Below are positions 31,729 to 32,917 of a stretch of DNA of 32,917 bases, piece after piece (position 1 is the first letter of the stretch; every line of letters starts with the position of its first letter). The notes under the pieces were generated by a model. It ran no database searches, was not told the DNA's origin, and saw only the letters and a list, made by a program, of their open reading frames with translations. This stretch comes from an uncultured beta proteobacterium. Its GTDB lineage: Bacteria; Pseudomonadota; Gammaproteobacteria; Burkholderiales; Burkholderiaceae. Location of the stretch: contig CAIMXN010000071.1 in assembly GCA_903845455.1 (NCBI GenBank), positions 1 through 32,917 of the forward strand, in the 5' to 3' direction. Made by a program: the position numbers and the translations under genes.

Positions 31729-32034
31729 ATGAAAATATCAAAAATTTTGATTGTTGTGATTATGTTGGTAATCGTGACCTATTTTTTTGCGAGTCGAACG
31801 AAGAGTGGTTCTGGACCAAACCAAGCTAAAGCCAGTTGGTTTTCTAAGCTTGATGCTAATGGTGATGGAACATTATCACCAGAAGAGCTAAAGGCAATTG
31901 ATGCCAATGGTGATGGAAAGATATCTGCCGCAGAGGCTAAAGCCTATGGCATACCTGATGCAGAATTTATCAAATGGGATAAAAATGGGGACGGATATAT
32001 TTCTCAAGAAGAGATGAAGACGTACGGCGGTTAA
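31729..32034 (+). CDS. Membrane-anchored triple EF-hand protein (paralogue 2)
   Basis: A 101-residue protein with one N-terminal membrane anchor (about 5-21) and three EF-hand loops: DANGDGTLSPEE (42-53), DANGDGKISAAE (58-69) and DKNGDGYISQEE (84-95). The first two loops start only 16 residues apart, much closer than a normal EF-hand pair, so they cannot form a classical pair; the second and third are spaced as in the sister proteins. AAGGA precedes the ATG. Probably a periplasm-facing calcium binder; partner unknown. Confidence 0.88.
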   Translation: MKISKILIVVIMLVIVTYFFASRTKSGSGPNQAKASWFSKLDANGDGTLSPEELKAIDANGDGKISAAEAKAYGIPDAEFIKWDKNGDGYISQEEMKTYGG

Positions 32035-32086
32035 GATTTTTTCAAAAATAGTGCTGCAATGAGCTACATATAGCTTAATTTCAAGT

Positions 32087-32130
32087 ATTGAGAGCTATTG
32101 TGAGGAATTTCATGTAGATATCGTTACATT
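32087..32130 (+). repeat. Conserved upstream element, copy C
   Basis: Core ATTGAGAGCTATTGTGAG, then GAATTT, GTAG and TTACATT. It is 187 bases upstream of the third EF-hand gene. Past the core it continues to match copy D: GAAGAAAACTC and later AGTGCCT then TGAGAATTT, so C and D share about 130 bases. Confidence 0.68.
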
Positions 32131-32273
32131 ATTAATGAAGAAAACTCCCCCTTGGGCTTATATGTAATTAAGTGCCTTAGTTGAGAATTTAATGTAGTAA
32201 AGTGCATTAGGGTTCAGGTTTCGGGATCTTTCTTACCTTGTGGATCAATAAATAATATAAGAGTGGAGCAGAC

Positions 32274-32549
32274 ATGAATAAAGCAATTCTTGCAGGATTA
32301 CTAGTACTAGGTTTTTCAGTTGCGGCATATGCCCAGCAGGCTACAACACCTCCAACAGCAGCCAAACCTGCACCAGTGCAAGCCAAAAAATATAACTTCA
32401 AAGCAATCGATGCGGATGGTGATGGAAAAATTACCAGGGCTGAAGCAAAAAAATATGGCATCAGCGATGCTGAATTTAAGATATACGACAAAGATAATAG
32501 CGGTTTTATTACTATAAACGAGGTATCGAACGAAGCTTGGAGCATGTAA
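32274..32549 (+). CDS. Secreted EF-hand protein (paralogue 3)
   Basis: A 91-residue protein with signal peptide (MNKAILAGLLVLGFSVAAYA), a Pro/Ala-rich spacer and two EF-hand loops: DADGDGKITRAE (46-57) and DKDNSGFITINE (72-83). The linker AEAKKYGISDAEF is nearly that of the triple EF-hand protein (AEAKAYGIPDAEF), so the two are close paralogues. GTGGAG lies about 7 bases before the ATG. Preceded by repeat copy C, followed by a terminator-like hairpin. Confidence 0.88.
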   Translation: MNKAILAGLLVLGFSVAAYAQQATTPPTAAKPAPVQAKKYNFKAIDADGDGKITRAEAKKYGISDAEFKIYDKDNSGFITINEVSNEAWSM

Positions 32550-32578
32550 TTCATGCCCTCATAAAAAACTAGCTTAGT

Positions 32579-32631
32579 GGAGTGACCCCCAAAAGTTGGA
32601 CAACATGTCTAACCAAGGGGGTTTTTTTATG
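32579..32631 (+). terminator. IS3-family-end-like sequence forming a terminator
   Basis: ACCCCC (32585-32590) pairs with GGGGGT (32617-32622), and TTGG with CCAA, closing a long-loop hairpin followed by seven T. It lies 36 bases after the EF-hand gene. The text GACCCCCAAAAGTTGGACAA strongly recalls terminal repeats of IS3-family (IS150-type) elements, and ATGGGCAAATGA follows like a broken start of an orfA. No transposase remains. The hairpin is seen; IS origin is from memory of such ends. Confidence 0.5.
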
Positions 32632-32776
32632 GGCAAATGATTTGGATTGAAGGGCGCCTGCCAAGATCACTTAGGGTCGCTCAGCGGCCAAAAATAGACA
32701 TCTTATAAAGCATTTCTCTGTCGGAATTGGTGGACATTCAAGTAATCACTAAGTCTATTTCTCTCCACTCCAAAAA
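32632..32776. other. Gene-free stretch before repeat copy D
   Basis: No supportable gene in the 368 bases from 32550 to the window end. This part holds the sequence after the IS-like end and the upstream flank of copy D (TAAAGCATTTCTCT and AATCACTAAGTCTATTTCTCTC), which matches the flank of copy A. Confidence 0.45.
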
Positions 32777-32820
32777 ATTGAGAGCTATTGCTAGGAATTT
32801 TAAGTGCTTTATACTAAATT
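32777..32820 (+). repeat. Conserved upstream element, copy D
   Basis: Core ATTGAGAGCTATTGCTAG, then GAATTT, AGTG and CTAAATT. Its upstream flank matches copy A and its downstream sequence (CAAGAAAACTC, then CAGTGCCT and TGAGATTT to about 32880) matches copy C. No gene follows before the window ends at 32917. By analogy with copy C a start codon would be expected near 32960. Confidence 0.65.
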
Positions 32821-32917
32821 CTCACCCAAGAAAACTCATCCTGCAGATCAATAGTTAGTCAGTGCCTCGCCTGAGATTTCGAATAAACAAAAAAACAGGG
32901 TATAGGCATCAGAAATC

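Noticed and set aside
26005-32820. CRISPR array or tandem repeat
   Set aside because: The four copies are kilobases apart or separated by genes, are imperfect and have no regular spacers.
1-32917. tRNA, rRNA or prophage genes
   Set aside because: I saw no tRNA-like cloverleaf, rRNA sequence, integrase, or phage structural genes in the window.

Overview
The window is about 32.9 kb of a compact, moderate-GC bacterial chromosome. Gene content and order (an fdh operon with a separate 'TAT target' gene, TupBC, CaiB-type CoA-transferases, a Liv-type transporter whose binding protein has a twin-arginine leader, a CoxG/M/S/L-like molybdenum hydroxylase) suggest a betaproteobacterium of the Burkholderiales. 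A streamlined freshwater lineage such as Polynucleobacter is the best guess; this is inference, since no rRNA or other marker gene is present.

Layout. (1) 1-6173, + strand: 3' end of a TorD-like chaperone, then a formate dehydrogenase operon: a small Tat protein, the catalytic subunit (Cys, not Sec), a four-cluster Fe-S subunit, a small lipoprotein, a cytochrome b subunit and a small periplasmic protein. A perfect FNR-type site lies ahead of it. (2) 6174-7572, - strand: tungstate permease and ATPase (TupBC) without TupA. (3) 7639-10061, + strand: a Bfd-like [2Fe-2S] protein, an EEP-family hydrolase and a cardiolipin synthase. (4) 10058-14268: a CoA-transferase and acyl-CoA dehydrogenase on the - strand, diverging from a second CoA-transferase and a YqaA-like membrane protein.

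(5) 14265-25913 looks like one catabolic unit with two divergent arms. The leftward arm is TetR - VOC protein - FAD monooxygenase (2,6-dihydroxypyridine-hydroxylase-like) - LivK-like binding protein - LivHMGF. The rightward arm is a CoxG-like protein and a three-subunit molybdenum hydroxylase that lacks the CO-dehydrogenase active-site loop. The shared 110-bp control region has a perfect 12-bp inverted repeat whose arms contain TTGACC on each strand, a likely TetR operator pair over divergent promoters. The natural substrate is unknown; an aromatic or N-heterocyclic compound is most likely.

(6) 25914-32917 is an envelope and accessory region: a bestrophin-like (DUF4239) protein, a YiaW/YiaV-like pair with an outer-membrane efflux lipoprotein but no pump, a secreted protein with an internal duplication, three paralogous EF-hand proteins and a small membrane protein. 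Running through it is a conserved non-coding element in four same-strand copies (about 26005, 31145, 32087 and 32777). Three copies precede genes and the fourth runs toward a gene outside the window. This is the best candidate here for something undescribed: a shared regulatory element joining Ca-binding and membrane proteins.
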